From positions 8,177,001-8,241,000 of the forward strand of contig NC_133943.1 in NCBI RefSeq assembly GCF_031877795.1: DNA of 64,000 nt. Reading direction: 5' to 3'. Below are positions 1 to 11,029 of the stretch, in pieces. Source of the DNA: Strix aluco. Taxonomy: Eukaryota; Chordata; Aves; Strigiformes; Strigidae. Within the stretch, counting starts at the first letter, position 1. Each line of letters opens with the position of its first letter. The notes under the pieces were generated by a model that saw only the letters and a program-made list of their open reading frames with translations, was not told the DNA's origin and ran no database searches. The position numbers were made by a program, and so were the translations under genes.

Positions 1-1289
1 AAAGTTTGTTAACTTCCAAATATGAGAACAATGAGACTTTTTTAAAGAGCAGGGTGCCTTTTCCAGTGGTTCTTCATCTTTATTAGCCATGATCAAAAAC
101 CCAAATTCTGATCTCCTTAAGCAAAACATGTTTCCAGCTCTTACCACTAATGTTTGTAAACATCCTTGAATAGCTTTTTTTTTTTTAAACTACATTCAAA
201 CTGTTAAACTTTACAAGCATAATATATCACAAGTGATTATTTCCTGCAATACATTTTTATTAGAGTAACAAGGCACACGTATTTTTGGTGTCCTGAGAAG
301 ATTCATCCTCTCTTTTTCCCTGGATTCAACGTACCTTCATGCGCTGGATTTATGAACCAGAAAAATGACATATGCATTTTACTTTGAACTCTTTAGGAAA
401 AAAAAATTTCTAACCTTATATTTACAGAGTGCTGTAATCCAACCTGATATATTTACCTGCTAACAATGTATGTTTTCTTGCACAAAATCCCAAACTCAAG
501 TGACCATGGGAAGGAAGGTGATTACTTTCTGCCAACCTAGCATATTGCATAATATATAAATTATGCAACACAAGAGACGGCAGAGCTGAGAAGGCAAAAT
601 GGTAACTATCTATCATCTATGAAGATAAACTTTGAATCAAAATAACGTTCAATAATGGGATGTCATAAGATGCTGACAGCACCAAGTTCACTTGATAGAG
701 AGCAGTACTCAGAAAAACCTCTCCTTTTCTAAAAGTTGTTTCTGCTGAGTTATGAACATTAAACCTGAGACACCGAACTATGTCTGAAGTGTCAAAGATA
801 CCCAGATTTGTTTTTCCAGATACCTGTAACCAAATGGTAGGCAAGTAGCCCAGATCCAGTGAGAGGAGACTCCCAAATGGTGCGCAGGTAACAACTCTGT
901 AGCAGTACTAGAACTGCAGTATTTTATAACAGATGCAACCCTGTCCAGAAGGCAATCTAAAAGAAATACTATCTAAGCTTAATTCTTAGTAGACAAGCTT
1001 CCAAATAAATTCAGTATCTGCAGTCAGCATCAGCCAGCAAAGCAAGTGTTGGCAGCTATGTTACACTGAGAGTTACATTATGCTGCTTTACTGGATACAA
1101 ACGTCTGTTGCTAATGCAATTTAAATAGCATTTCTGGAAAAGGAGAAGTCAGCCTAAAAGTTTGCAGACACAGCAGGTACTTCAATGACGACCTCTAAGC
1201 TTCAGCAGAAGGCAGACCTTCCTCAAGTAATGAGCTTGCTACGCACTACAACGTATAAGCAACACGTGCCAGGAAAGCAGCAGTTTGCC
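1..1289. other. 5' flank, no gene recognised
   Basis: AT-rich sequence with only short open frames that resemble no protein family I know. In mammals FAXDC2 lies upstream of CNOT8 on the opposite strand, but I could not find an exon of it here. Nothing else is supportable. Confidence 0.5.
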
Positions 1290-1730
1290 CTCACGGCCTT
1301 GAACAGTTTGCCCTCACCCCGCTCCGCAGCCCAGCGCGCCCATGGCCAGGCCAAGCGAAGGCCTGTGTGTCTGCGGGGAGCCTCGTGCCTCGCAGCGGCC
1401 CAGGCCTGGCGGAGGCCGCAGCCTGGCTCTCTGCTGTGACCCGTTCGTCTCTCTTTGGTGAGGGAGGGCTGGACGCTATGTCTTTGGGGGACGCCTGGCA
1501 CTGTGCCTGTCCCGGGGGACCCGGCTGCGGGGTTGCTGGGGGGCTCCCACGACGGCATGCCGGAATTCCACCGAGCCTATGGCCGCCCGGCCTCGAGGCC
1601 CCTGTTTCCTCAGGGGGAAGCCGGCCCCTAACTATCTCCCTTATCTCTCCCCCCCGCCCGCGGACTTTGGACTCGCCCGCGGCTCCCAGAGCAGGGCGCG
1701 GCGGGCGAGTCCATGAGCCGCCCGGGGGGA

Positions 1731-1746
1731 GTGTGTGTGTGTGTGT
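1731..1746. repeat. (GT)8 microsatellite
   Basis: Eight perfect GT units followed by ACAC, inside the CNOT8 CpG island and upstream of the predicted transcription start. Likely length-polymorphic. Confidence 0.9.
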
Positions 1747-1774
1747 ACACAGCCCAATCCCAGGCCGGCGGCTT

Positions 1775-1786
1775 TGCGCAGGCGCA
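1775..1786. promoter_or_regulatory. NRF1-like site
   Basis: TGCGCAGGCGCA fits the two-half-site GCGC-A-N-GCGC pattern bound by nuclear respiratory factor 1, a common activator at CpG-island promoters. The match is seen in the sequence; occupancy is inferred. Confidence 0.55.
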
Positions 1787-1918
1787 CTCCGCGCGGACCC
1801 CGCGTGGCGCCCCGCCTCGCTCCGCCCCCTCCCCTCCCCTCCGCGGGAGCGCGCGCGGCCGCCGGACAGGCGCGCGCAGCAGCGCCCCCCGCCGCGCGCC
1901 CCGGCGGCCGGGCCATAT

Positions 1919-1930
1919 CTCTCGCGAGAG
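1919..1930. promoter_or_regulatory. CTCTCGCGAGAG palindrome (BANP/Kaiso-type CGCG element)
   Basis: A perfect 12-bp palindrome whose core TCTCGCGAGA is the CGCG element known from a subset of housekeeping CpG-island promoters. It is reported as bound by BANP when unmethylated and linked to Kaiso. It lies just upstream of an ETS site, close to the expected CNOT8 transcription start. Confidence 0.7.
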
Positions 1931-1942
1931 CTCAGCAGCAGC

Positions 1943-1959
1943 CCGGAAGTCCCGCCCCC
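1943..1959 (+). promoter_or_regulatory. ETS site followed by GC box
   Basis: CCGGAAGT, a strong ETS/GABP consensus, runs directly into a C-rich GC-box-like stretch. The ETS and CGCG elements within 35 bp suggest that transcription of CNOT8 starts near 1950-2000. Confidence 0.55.
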
Positions 1960-2015
1960 CCGAGGCCGCATCGCGCCTGCGTGCAGGGAGCGGCCCGGCC
2001 CCAGCTTCCGGGCAG
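1950..2015 (+). other. CNOT8: Probable non-coding exon 1 of CNOT8 (limits approximate)
   Basis: The coding exon with the start codon is preceded by a plausible 3' splice site at 2973-2974, so an untranslated first exon must lie in the CpG island. The best donor is GCAG|GTAGCG at 2016; a second candidate is GCAG|GTGCGG at 2108. The start is a guess from the ETS/CGCG elements. Only a 5' cDNA end would settle it. Confidence 0.35.
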
Positions 2016-2430
2016 GTAGCGTGGGGGCGGGGCAGGCGATGGGCAGCGCCGGAGCGGAGGAGTGGCGGGGGGGACTGAGGGCTGGAGCGGCCGGGCGGCC
2101 CGAGCAGGTGCGGGCGGGGCGGCCCCGGCCGCTGTGTGGGGACCCCCCGGCTGAGGGGAAAGGGGCGGGGGGAGGGGGCGGCACGTCGGCGGCGCCCTCC
2201 CGCTTCCCGATCGGGATGAGCCGCGTCCGGGCGGCCCCGGCCCTGCGCGGGGCTGGCGGCGGCGGGATGGGCCCGGCCCTGAGGCAGCGGGGCCTTTGTC
2301 GTGGGCTGAGGAGGGGGGGACACCCCCCGTGGCGGCGGAGCTGTGGCGGCTGGGTGAAGTCCCTCCGACCGCCGCAGGCAGCTCCGGGTAACGGCGCGCA
2401 GGGCCCGGCCGGCGGTCGCAGCGCTTGAGC

Positions 2431-2974
2431 CCTGCTTGCAGAAACCCGGCGTCGTTTTGCCCGTGTTCTTGCCGGAAATGGTAAACAGCCGGCGGTTTAT
2501 CCTGGTGCAGCACTGCTGAAGCTGCCGTTAGTGTAAGCTGAAATACCGTGCTCAGTGTTCCCTGAATTACATCAGAGAAGCTCGTGTCTATAAATGTAGT
2601 CTGTAACGCATTCTGTTACTGTCGGTAAAGCCTTCACAGTAGCTGAGTATTAAATGTGAAGATTCCCTGCTTGTACATCTGATGCCCAAAGTTTCAGACC
2701 TTATGCCAGGAGAAGAAGGAGGACAGGGAGAATGACTCTTTTCATAAATGACTGGACTGTTAATTGTGCATCCACTCTTGTAACTGGAACAGAGGCTCTA
2801 GATTTTCTTCTCATTCAGCATGTTTACAAGAGGCGATGAAAACAAGAAGTAACTTTGTGTAAACTTTAAATGGGCTATTTGAAGCTGAAAATGGAAGTGT
2901 GACTGACTCCAACAGAGTTTTATATGTAGATCTTCCCTCATATAAAGCATTATTTATTTATCTGTTTAATGCAG
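2431..2974 (+). other. CNOT8 first intron, nothing recognised
   Basis: Unique-looking AT-rich sequence between the CpG island and the likely acceptor before exon 2 (pyrimidine-rich run then TTAATGCAG ending at 2974). No repeat or conserved coding signal seen. Confidence 0.45.
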
Positions 2975-3057
2975 CACACTGATAAGATCACGCAGCTTGC
3001 CATTCTACGCTGTCATCTGAATTCAACATCAGCTGTCTTAACTGTGGTCCCTGCAAG

Positions 3058-3174
3058 ATGCCAGCAGCCCTTGCAGAGAACAGCCAGGTGATCTGTGAAG
3101 TATGGGCGAACAATCTGGAAGAAGAGATGAGAAAAATTCGAGAGATTGTTCTAAGTTACAGCTACATTGCAATG
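3058..3174 (+). CDS. CNOT8: CNOT8 coding exon 1 (transcript exon 2)
   Basis: Residues 1-39, from the start codon to the ATG codon before the catalytic DTE. Donor ATG|GTAAAT. The exon probably starts in the 5' UTR near 2975. Confidence 0.95.
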
Positions 3175-6100
3175 GTAAATATTTCATACTTGGCCTAATT
3201 GCCTTAGTCAAGGGTGGGTTTTTTTTTTTGGGTAGGGGAATAAGTTGATTCTTGAGAGAGAAATTATTTCCTCCTAACCCTAGTCAAACGGATCTAGAAG
3301 TGGTGAAAAATAAGCAGTTCAGTAGAAACTTTCCATAATTTAATACGTGTAGCGTTGAGTATGGACTGAACTAAAGATGGGGAAGAGAGAGACCACATTA
3401 AAACCTGAACTCATTTAATATTCAGCTATTCATAATTAGTTTGTGCAATAGAAAAATGAAACAGATGTACAGCTGGGTTTAAATCTTTAGTTTTCCACTG
3501 GTGTATTTGTCCTTTGAATACTTTTTCTGGTCATGGAAGATGCCGTGGTCCTGTAGGACAAAAGGTCTGCAAGTGACAGCTAGGCAGCCTCCTTTTTAAC
3601 GAGTTCAGATGTTGATTCTTAGTGAAGAAAAATATTCTGGGTGTAGGTATGACAATGTATTCAGAAAGTTTTACTTAAGATGACCAGAATCTCCTTTCAG
3701 GTGGGAAGAATCTCCTCCTGCTCTTAAAAGTCTCTCTACTTGGCAGGAGCCAGTTAGGTACATAAATAACTGGGTTTAGTTACGATATTGCCAACTTTGT
3801 TATGTCAGCTTTGATTAGGAATGCTAAACTTCAAGATATGAAAAGTCCTTAATAAAAGCATGGCATAAAAAACATGCCCCTGCAGAGTGTGTCGTATTTC
3901 AGTGTAGAATGCAGTTGTGTAAGTGAATATGACTTTTTGTTATCATATGTCAATGGAAGATGAACTTTCTTGCTTCTATTTGATCTTACTGGCAGTGTGC
4001 TGATGACCTGTTTTAGTGGCTGTGCTGTAAGAGTGGACACAAAAATATCTTGGGCAAGGGAGAGCTTTTGTCAGATACACAGGACTGGATTCTTCATGAA
4101 AATTTTTGCATACGGTCTAGTCAATAGAAGTTAACGTGACCTAATCTGAGAGTAAAAATAGTATGGAAGTGTGGATTTCAGCAGAGATAGCACACACTCA
4201 CTGGCCAAGTAAAAATGTTTTTCATCTAGTAGATGGTTGCTCTGCTGTTAAGGTCTGTTTTAATTGGCAGTAGTGTTCGTTAATGTGGCATTGGCTGTTC
4301 CTCAAAAACGGTGAAGGTTATCACTATCTGGACTATGGAATGAAGATGGTCAGAGTGCTAAATTTAACTTGTATTTAGAACATGAAAGAACCCTGAATTC
4401 CATTTTAGGAGGTTTAGGGAAAATGGGAGGGTTAGTCCTTTGTGAGAAAGAGATGTTTATATTATACAGTCGTGTATATTGGATGACTTTGTATGGATGA
4501 CTGGAAGGAAACAAAACTGAAATAAAGGATACCTGTAATAAATTAATGCAGTAGTTAAATTATGTAGGGCTTTTTTTTAGTGTCTGACTTGTAGCAGATT
4601 AAAATCTGTATGAATATGGAAAAGGAGAAAAGAAAAAAGTGATTTTTGCAGAAGAATTCACAGAATACAGTGCTGAGACCTGCAAGTGTGGAACTCTTCA
4701 TAGACTAAGTGGTGAAATAAGATTTTTCCCTTCTCTCCTAGGACACAGAGTTCCCTGGAGTTGTTGTAAGGCCAATTGGTGAATTCCGCAGTTCCATAGA
4801 CTATCAGTATCAGCTCCTTCGGTGTAATGTTGACCTTCTGAAGATTATCCAGCTGGGCCTGACTTTCACAAATGAGAAAGGAGAATATCCTTCCGGCATC
4901 AACACCTGGCAGTTTAACTTTAAATTCAACCTTACGTGAGTCTCTTGAGCTAGGGAAAATTGCCTGTTCTTTTCTGCTGAAGTGATGCTTTCCTTTGGCA
5001 AACGGGTGTCTGTATCTTCATCATCGCTGGGTGATTCTGAGCCATAAAAATTTAGATTGTAACACAGATTATGTGGGAACCTATTTTGGCATGACAGGAG
5101 TTTGCAGTATTTCTGGAAGTCAAAGCCATGCTAAAATCCTGTCCTTAATACTTATTCCCTTGATATTATCTATCCTCAATAATTTTGTGTCTGAAACTTC
5201 ATACATTTTACATATATATGTAAAAATCCATCTCCTTCTGCTAAAAATAAATGGATGTGCTGTTTTCAGCAAAAAGGAAAATACCTCTTTACAGATCCAT
5301 GCCAAAACTTAAACTGGGATCTAAAAAAAAAGTTGGTGTAATTGTCACACCTGCTCAGGAGAATGAATCTTGTTAAATGGAGTGTGGCAGTTCTTGTCTT
5401 CTCCGTACTGCAATATGCTGGCTTACAGTTTAAACAAGTTTCATTATCCCTTTCCCTGTAAGTGTAAAGACAAACTCAGCATAATTGCCACTAGAGCTGC
5501 CTGGAAATAAAGAGAGGGTTTATCTGGCACAAAGACACATTTATAGGAAATCAGTCAGTGTTTTTATGGAACTGTCACTGGAAAACATTACAAAGATTTG
5601 TAGCTAGTGTGTGCAGATCGTACAGTTCTCGAACCCAAAAGTTGCAGTATTTACTTCCACGAAGTTGTGAGCCTCTTAAAAGTATTGAAATCAGAGTGAA
5701 GCGGTTTTCACAGTGTGATCACTTCATTTGACTCCAATTATCATATTTGGTATGAATTTTGCTCTCTGTGTGGTCACGTCCTTCCCTCCCGCCCTCCCTC
5801 AAATGAAACAAACTAGTGTGGAAGTCAGGTTCCTGCTCAGCTCTCCACCAAGCATATCCTCACTCATCTTTGTCTTCCTTCCTTAGTCAAGTATTATGCA
5901 ATTTTGTTTACTCCCAGAGATGGAACTGGAGATGATGATATGATGGTATGTGCTGTGAAGTGAAAAAGAAAAATGTAGACAGGAATGATGCTCAGTGCTT
6001 TAGAGTTGCACATCTTCCTATTTTGGAGAACTCCCCGTTTCTCCATGCTTTCATCTCTGGTGCTGCCATTTAACCTTGCAGAAGTGACATTTTTCAAAAT

Positions 6101-8727
6101 GTTCTGTTCTGTGGAAGTGGAATCTTTGGAGTTTGCACTAGCAACAGAATTATTAACTAGTTACAATCACAGAATGTTATGGATGTAGGAGGCTGCAGTA
6201 GTGGTATTAAAACTGATGCAATTTGGATTTTCTGGAGACACAAATGTGGAACCCGTAGGCAGCCTACTGGTCACTCCAATTTTTGAAATAGAGTGTGGGG
6301 AGAATTTTTTTAAAATGAGCCTGAGTTCGTAGCACCTTGAGTGCAAAGCTGCTTTTCTCCTTCAGGGAAGACATGTACTCTCAGGATTCCATAGACCTCC
6401 TTGCCAGCTCTGGGCTGCAGTTCCAGAAGCATGAAGAAGAAGGGATCGATACCCTGCATTTTGCCGAGTTGCTTATGACATCTGGGGTCGTCCTTAGTGA
6501 CAGCGTGAAATGGCTGTCCTTCCACAGGTACGTCAGGGTGGTTGCTGATGCTGTGAAGTGAGAAACCTCTTTTTGATTGAAATACTGCTGCTTTTGTCCG
6601 TGGAGACATGCAGGTTTGAAGGAGAATTGGCAGCTCTGCAATTCTTAAATAAGCTTAAAGATGTGAAGGCCAAGAAGTAAGGGCACTTGGCACTTCATTT
6701 TGTACCAGCACTTACTGTGGTCTGAATTTTGTGTATGTGTTGCTTGCAAATCCTTTCGCTGTTACAGTCTTCCCCTATGGAGGAAGTGATTAACAAGTTG
6801 AAATGTGATTTCTGGACTTAGTAACTTGCATGCATTAGTAAAGTATGTTTTTTGTTTCTTCTTCCTTACAATGTTGGTAGTGTTCTCAACTTCCGTCTTG
6901 TATTTCCTTCCCTGTAGAGGAAGAAATCTGTGTAGTTAAGATACCTTTCTTGTAGTGTTTCAAGTAACTTGATTACAAAGCCTCTGGTCCAAGTGAAAGG
7001 ACTTGAGAGAGGAGGAGGTGGTGGCAACAGATAAAGGGCTTCCTGCTTTTCTGTATTAGCCCTAGTGACAGAAACTTGCAGTGTGGGGAAGGATGTTCTT
7101 CCCAATGGCTTAGCTGCTTCCACAAGAGGTTAGCGGAGGCACCCGGGGAGCATTCCAAAGTCCTGTACTGACGTGGACGATCAGGATGAATTCTGCCTCT
7201 GATCCAAAGTTTTATGAATGTCAAAAAACGTTAGGGTTTGAAAGCTACAGCATGTAAAACTCTTGTGAAAAATGAGATATGGGTACCAAATATAGGTGTT
7301 GTCTGCTTATCTGGTTTCTGTATGTTTTTGTTTTCAGTGGTTATGACTTTGGCTACATGGTGAAGTTGTTGACAGATTCCAGGTTACCAGAAGAGGAACA
7401 TGAATTTTTCCATATCTTGAACCTTTTCTTCCCATCTATCTACGATGTAAAGTACTTAATGAAGAGCTGCAAAAACCTCAAGGTACTTGTATCTCCCCAG
7501 CAAGCGATGGATGGGCATCAGCACTGTAAATGTACAGTAAGCTGAGTGACAGAACTGCTGCAATTATCATGTCTTAAAACTGGAAGGTGTATAAAAGCCA
7601 GTAGTCACACATAAGCACCTATGGCTAAGTTTGTATCTAATAGATGCTGCCTCCCCAGTTTTAGACTTATCAATATGTGTCATATAGGGGACATTCCCAT
7701 AACCTTCCCGTTTGTGTATCAGTAGTTTCAGAGGCTAATTATAATTCAGCATGCTTATCTTCCCTATGCAAGGTGGAGTGTTTCTTCTTACATGAACTAC
7801 TACATGACTTGATTAACTGGTAGACACTCAGAGGGTTGGAAGTAATTTATCTGCTGAATCACAGCCTTGTTTGAGTAAAGGGAGGGAAAGATCCAGCATT
7901 CGTAAACTATGAATGTACCTATAGTCATCTCAAGCATCCACAGCAGGAAAGCAAGGTACCTAAATTTGGAAGAGTATTTCTGCATTCTTCAAAGTATTTA
8001 CCACTGTGTTTCACTCACAGCTGGTGTGTGTGTACTGCTGGAATCTTCACCGATTCATCATAGCCAGTGTTTGCCCTCATGTTTTGGAGAAGCATGGCAA
8101 TTTTGGTAAGAGGTGGATCTTCCAAAATAAAATCTGTTCTGTGCTCATTGCAGGGTGGCCTTCAAGAAGTGGCAGATCAACTGGATTTGCAGCGAATTGG
8201 ACGACAGCATCAGGCGGGATCGGACTCTCTTCTCACGGGAATGGCATTCTTCAGAATGAAAGAGGTACTGCAGTATTCTCCTTTATGGTTCTTTCCCCAG
8301 TTCCTATCCATAAATGTCAACGTGCTCAATGTGTGGTTTGGTTTGGTTTGTTTTTTTGAGTGTTGTGGCCTTCAGGCTTCAATCTGTCAGTAATAGGGAT
8401 TGTTGATATTGGCACAGACTTCTGTTTACTCTTCTTCCATGTACTTATTTTAATTTGCATACTTCATCTTGGAGGTGGCTGACTTCAAATCAGCTGTTTA
8501 ATTAACATGAGGTGCTTTCTGATTTAGAGGCACAATTAAACAATACCTGTTTTGTTTTTTTTTTTTAAAATCTGCAGTTGTTTTTTGAGGATACAATTGA
8601 TGATGCGAAGTACTGTGGGCGGCTGTATGGCCTTGGCACAGGAGTGGCTCAGAAACAAAATGAAGATGTGGACTCGGCCCAAGAAAAAATGAGCATTTTG
8701 GCTATTATCAACAACATGCAGCCGTGA
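3058..8727 (+). CDS. CNOT8: CCR4-NOT transcription complex subunit 8 (CAF1-type deadenylase), seven coding exons
   Basis: Encodes the CAF1-family 3'-5' exoribonuclease that shortens mRNA poly(A) tails within the CCR4-NOT complex, in cytoplasm and nucleus. The seven exons join in frame to 292 aa, the length of human CNOT8. The DEDDh catalytic residues are all present: D40 and E42 in the MDTEF motif at the exon 2/3 boundary, D161 in SGYDFGY, H225 and D230 in [11 protein letters not shown]. The paralogue CNOT7 is excluded by the C-terminal tail after the catalytic fold (about residues 264-292), which follows the CNOT8 pattern and ends in NNMQP. The start is the first ATG of exon 2, giving the conserved MPAAL N-terminus. 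Introns hold one degraded repeat and nothing else recognised. It runs tail-to-tail with GEMIN5. Confidence 0.97.
4742..4935 (+). CDS. CNOT8: CNOT8 coding exon 2
   Basis: Residues 40-104. Opens with catalytic D40-T-E42 and continues through the conserved [20 protein letters not shown] segment. Acceptor CTAG, donor AC|GTGAGT, phase 2 at the end. Confidence 0.96.
6160..6215 (-). repeat. Possible degraded CR1 3' end
   Basis: On the + strand the run AATCACAGAATGTTATGGAT followed by GTAGGAGGCT resembles the reverse complement of a CR1 3' tail (octamer unit then a GGTTGGAAGG-like stretch). Strongly diverged, so tentative. It lies in a CNOT8 intron. Confidence 0.3.
6366..6527 (+). CDS. CNOT8: CNOT8 coding exon 3
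   Basis: Residues 104-158. Contains the [20 protein letters not shown] segment conserved in CAF1 proteins. Acceptor TTCAG, donor CAG|GTACGT. Confidence 0.96.
7338..7482 (+). CDS. CNOT8: CNOT8 coding exon 4
   Basis: Residues 158-206. Includes catalytic D161 and the [18 protein letters not shown] segment. Acceptor TTTTCAG, donor AAG|GTACTT. Confidence 0.96.
8154..8264 (+). CDS. CNOT8: CNOT8 coding exon 5
   Basis: Residues 207-243, in phase 0 at both ends. Carries catalytic H225 and D230. Acceptor TTGCAG, donor GAG|GTACTG. Confidence 0.96.
8578..8727 (+). CDS. CNOT8: CNOT8 coding exon 6 (last coding exon)
   Basis: Residues 244-292 plus TGA. Holds the end of the nuclease fold ([12 protein letters not shown]) and the CNOT8-specific acidic tail. 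Acceptor follows a long T run then TCTGCAG. Confidence 0.95.
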   Translation: MFFEDTIDDAKYCGRLYGLGTGVAQKQNEDVDSAQEKMSILAIINNMQP

Positions 8728-9878
8728 TAAGCGGTACCCCCCAGCAGAACATGGTTACCGTCTTGGCAGCTGCTGTCCTCAACCTTTTTCCCTAATAGTG
8801 TCTCAAACAAAAGACATCTACAGTCTGCAGAAGGCCTGTAGTTTTGCTGAAGAGCTGCATCTTCATTTGAAATGCAGAAGAGAGTTGACTGAATTCCTAA
8901 TGCCAGCATTTGTGGTTTGCCATCTTTTTAATACCAAGGGCAAAAGACAGAACCTACTGTGAATACCTCTGGTTTTTTCCTCTTTATACTGTACAGAATC
9001 TGCAAGGAAGACTTAACAGTAGAATGTTCAGTAGAGCTAAGGGTCTGGAAATCCAGTGAAAATGGACACAGACATGCACACAAATTTGAAAATTGTGCTT
9101 TATAAAGCTTATTTTAAAACTTCTGCATGTTGTGAGGGTGACTGCTTCACCTCATGTTTTCTTATTTTATCTTTGTGTAGTCTGTGGAAATTGCTCCCTT
9201 TGATCACTGCAGAGGTTTGGGAATGGATGACATTAAAATGATCCTTGCAGCTAAAAATATTCAGAGATTTGCTTTAACAACAGTGGGAATGGATATTACT
9301 GGAGCTGATTTGATCAGCTCTCCCTAGTTTCTAATTCTGTATGGTACAGGTTTGACCCATACTGAGCCTCAGCTTAGTTCTTAGGGTATTAAACTGTTCT
9401 GAAAGTAGATTAAGAGGCCTAAAGGTTCACCTTTGACAGGGGACTGGACCAATACTCTGATTTCAGTTTTCTTCAACAACCTACAAATGTTACTCTTCTC
9501 TTTGCAACACAAGTAGTTCAGCAGATGGATAAATATTTGTTCCTCTTCTCCCCCTTCCTTCTCCAGCCCCTAATTTTACTATATGCTTAACAACAGACAA
9601 AAGGGCTCCATTTCTTTTCATTATAAACATCTGAAAAGTAGTTAGAGGATGGAAGAACAACTTGGGATTCTGACTTTTTAAAACACAAGCTACTCCACTA
9701 TCTTTTTTTTTTTCCCAACAGCTTTGTAATGACATTTCTTAAAAAAAAAAAAAAAAACCAACCAAAAACCCTTTTGGATAGGGCAGACGTAAAATTTTAA
9801 GACTTTGTCTTGCATTTTAAACATGCTTAAACAATCCATTATTAGGAGTTGAGGTTTAGAACTGCTATTTAAAATGCT

Positions 9879-9886
9879 TGTAAATA
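9879..9886 (+). promoter_or_regulatory. CNOT8: Pumilio-type response element
   Basis: TGTAAATA matches the UGUANAUA consensus of PUF proteins exactly and lies 24 nt before the polyadenylation signal. Function is inferred from sequence only. Confidence 0.5.
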
Positions 9887-9909
9887 CTACTTGTTTTTAA
9901 TTTTTGTAA

Positions 9910-9915
9910 AATAAA
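9910..9915 (+). terminator. CNOT8: CNOT8 polyadenylation signal
   Basis: Canonical AATAAA followed about 25 nt later by a GT-rich stretch (CCTTGTTTTGG), the expected arrangement for cleavage near 9930-9940. Confidence 0.8.
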
Positions 9916-9935
9916 TTTTTTTAAACCAGGCCTTG

Positions 9936-10570
9936 TTTTGGATTTTCCATCAAGCACTAAAATTCCCAAAATTCAAGATTTGGAATCTGAATTTGAGCAA
10001 TACATGCTCAAAGATGTTCAAGTTTCTTCTTTTACCATTTATGATATGCTACTGGGGTAGTTCTTAGTAAAATCTACCTTTGATCTTACTATACAGTAGT
10101 TGATGAAAGTTGAGCTTAAGATCTCTTTAGGGGACTTGTATTCTCTTCTGCTCGTCTCCCGGCACAGCTAGCAGTGTGGTGGAGTTTTCTTTCACTGCAG
10201 CATAGCCACTTAAAGTGACAAATCGTTTTGCTCATCTGTCCTGTGTGAAGTTTTCCTGCTCCCCCTCAACTCTAGTGGTTCTTGCTTTAAAGTGTAGGAG
10301 GGCTGTTTGGTTAAGCACTGGCTCCCCCTCCTGGTTTTCAAGTACTTTGTGCAGAATTTAACAAGTTCCAAGTTAGTGGCAACAAGTTACCAGATTAACA
10401 CATCTGTAGAAGGATCTTCTTTTAATATAACCCCCAGCTTTCACCGGCTGCTTTTCAAAATGTTCTGAGGCTTTACTCAGTTTGGAGCAGGAAACATTAC
10501 CAGTATCAAGTCTGCATTGTGACTGGAGGAATCTGAAACAGCTCTTCATCTGAAAAATCCATCCCTCCTA
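9936..10570. other. CNOT8-GEMIN5 convergent intergenic stretch
   Basis: Unique AT-rich DNA between the 3' end of CNOT8 and the distal candidate 3' end of GEMIN5. No gene or repeat recognised. Confidence 0.5.
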
Positions 10571-10586
10571 CTTTTTTTCAATAATC

Positions 10587-10592
10587 TTTATT
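10587..10592 (-). terminator. GEMIN5: Candidate distal GEMIN5 polyadenylation signal
   Basis: AATAAA on the minus strand, about 0.9 kb past the GEMIN5 stop codon. If used, the 3' UTR would be about 0.9 kb. Confidence 0.45.
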
Positions 10593-11029
10593 GTACAATA
10601 ATCTTTACTGTACTTACAAACTTTCTAAATTCATGACCTGCCTCCTATCCTACCATGAACTCTTCTGCTGCATTTAAAAGCTTTGAGAAATTACTAAGAT
10701 AAATGCTATGTTCACTAAAGCTTATATAGCCTTGTTCTTAGGAAGAGTTAGTTTTTCTAACAAAACAGGCAAAGCCTTTAGGTAAACTGTAAGACTCCAG
10801 AATTTAGGATTGTTTTTGGCACTTCTAGAATAGCAGCTTTTCTAGAGAACTTGGTAGTACCTCACCTTTACAGGTGGCTTCACCACACAAAGCTGAGTCA
10901 TAGCACACACTTCGTTTTATCTACCGAGTTTGATTTATGTAGAAAGTTTAACAAAAGAACCCAACAAACCAGGCTTATTTTTAATGCATTTGCCCGATTG
11001 ATACAGATTTCTATCCATGAAATTAAATG

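Larger units (their letters stand above)
1300..2430 (+). promoter_or_regulatory. CNOT8: CpG island, CNOT8 promoter region
   Basis: A block very rich in G, C and CpG stands out against AT-rich flanks and lies about 0.6 kb before the first coding exon of CNOT8. It has no TATA box. It contains a CCAAT pentamer (1754-1758), an NRF1-like site, many GC-box-like runs, a TCTCGCGAGA palindrome and an ETS site, a typical housekeeping promoter set. Long open frames run through it on both strands, but these are expected in stop-poor GC-rich DNA and are not genes. Confidence 0.8.
8728..9935 (+). other. CNOT8: CNOT8 3' UTR
   Basis: About 1.2 kb from the stop codon to just past the AATAAA signal. It contains a T11 run (9703-9713), an A17 run (9741-9757) and a UGUAAAUA element near its end. 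The exact cleavage site is inferred. Confidence 0.7.

Noticed and set aside
1-1200. Possible FAXDC2 exon on the minus strand
   Set aside because: Expected from human gene order, but no frame shows the histidine motifs or membrane segments of that family.
1291-2428. Long open frames of up to 353 codons on both strands in the CpG island
   Set aside because: They are low-complexity Pro/Gly/Arg/Ala translations of stop-poor GC-rich promoter DNA, overlap each other on both strands, and match no family.
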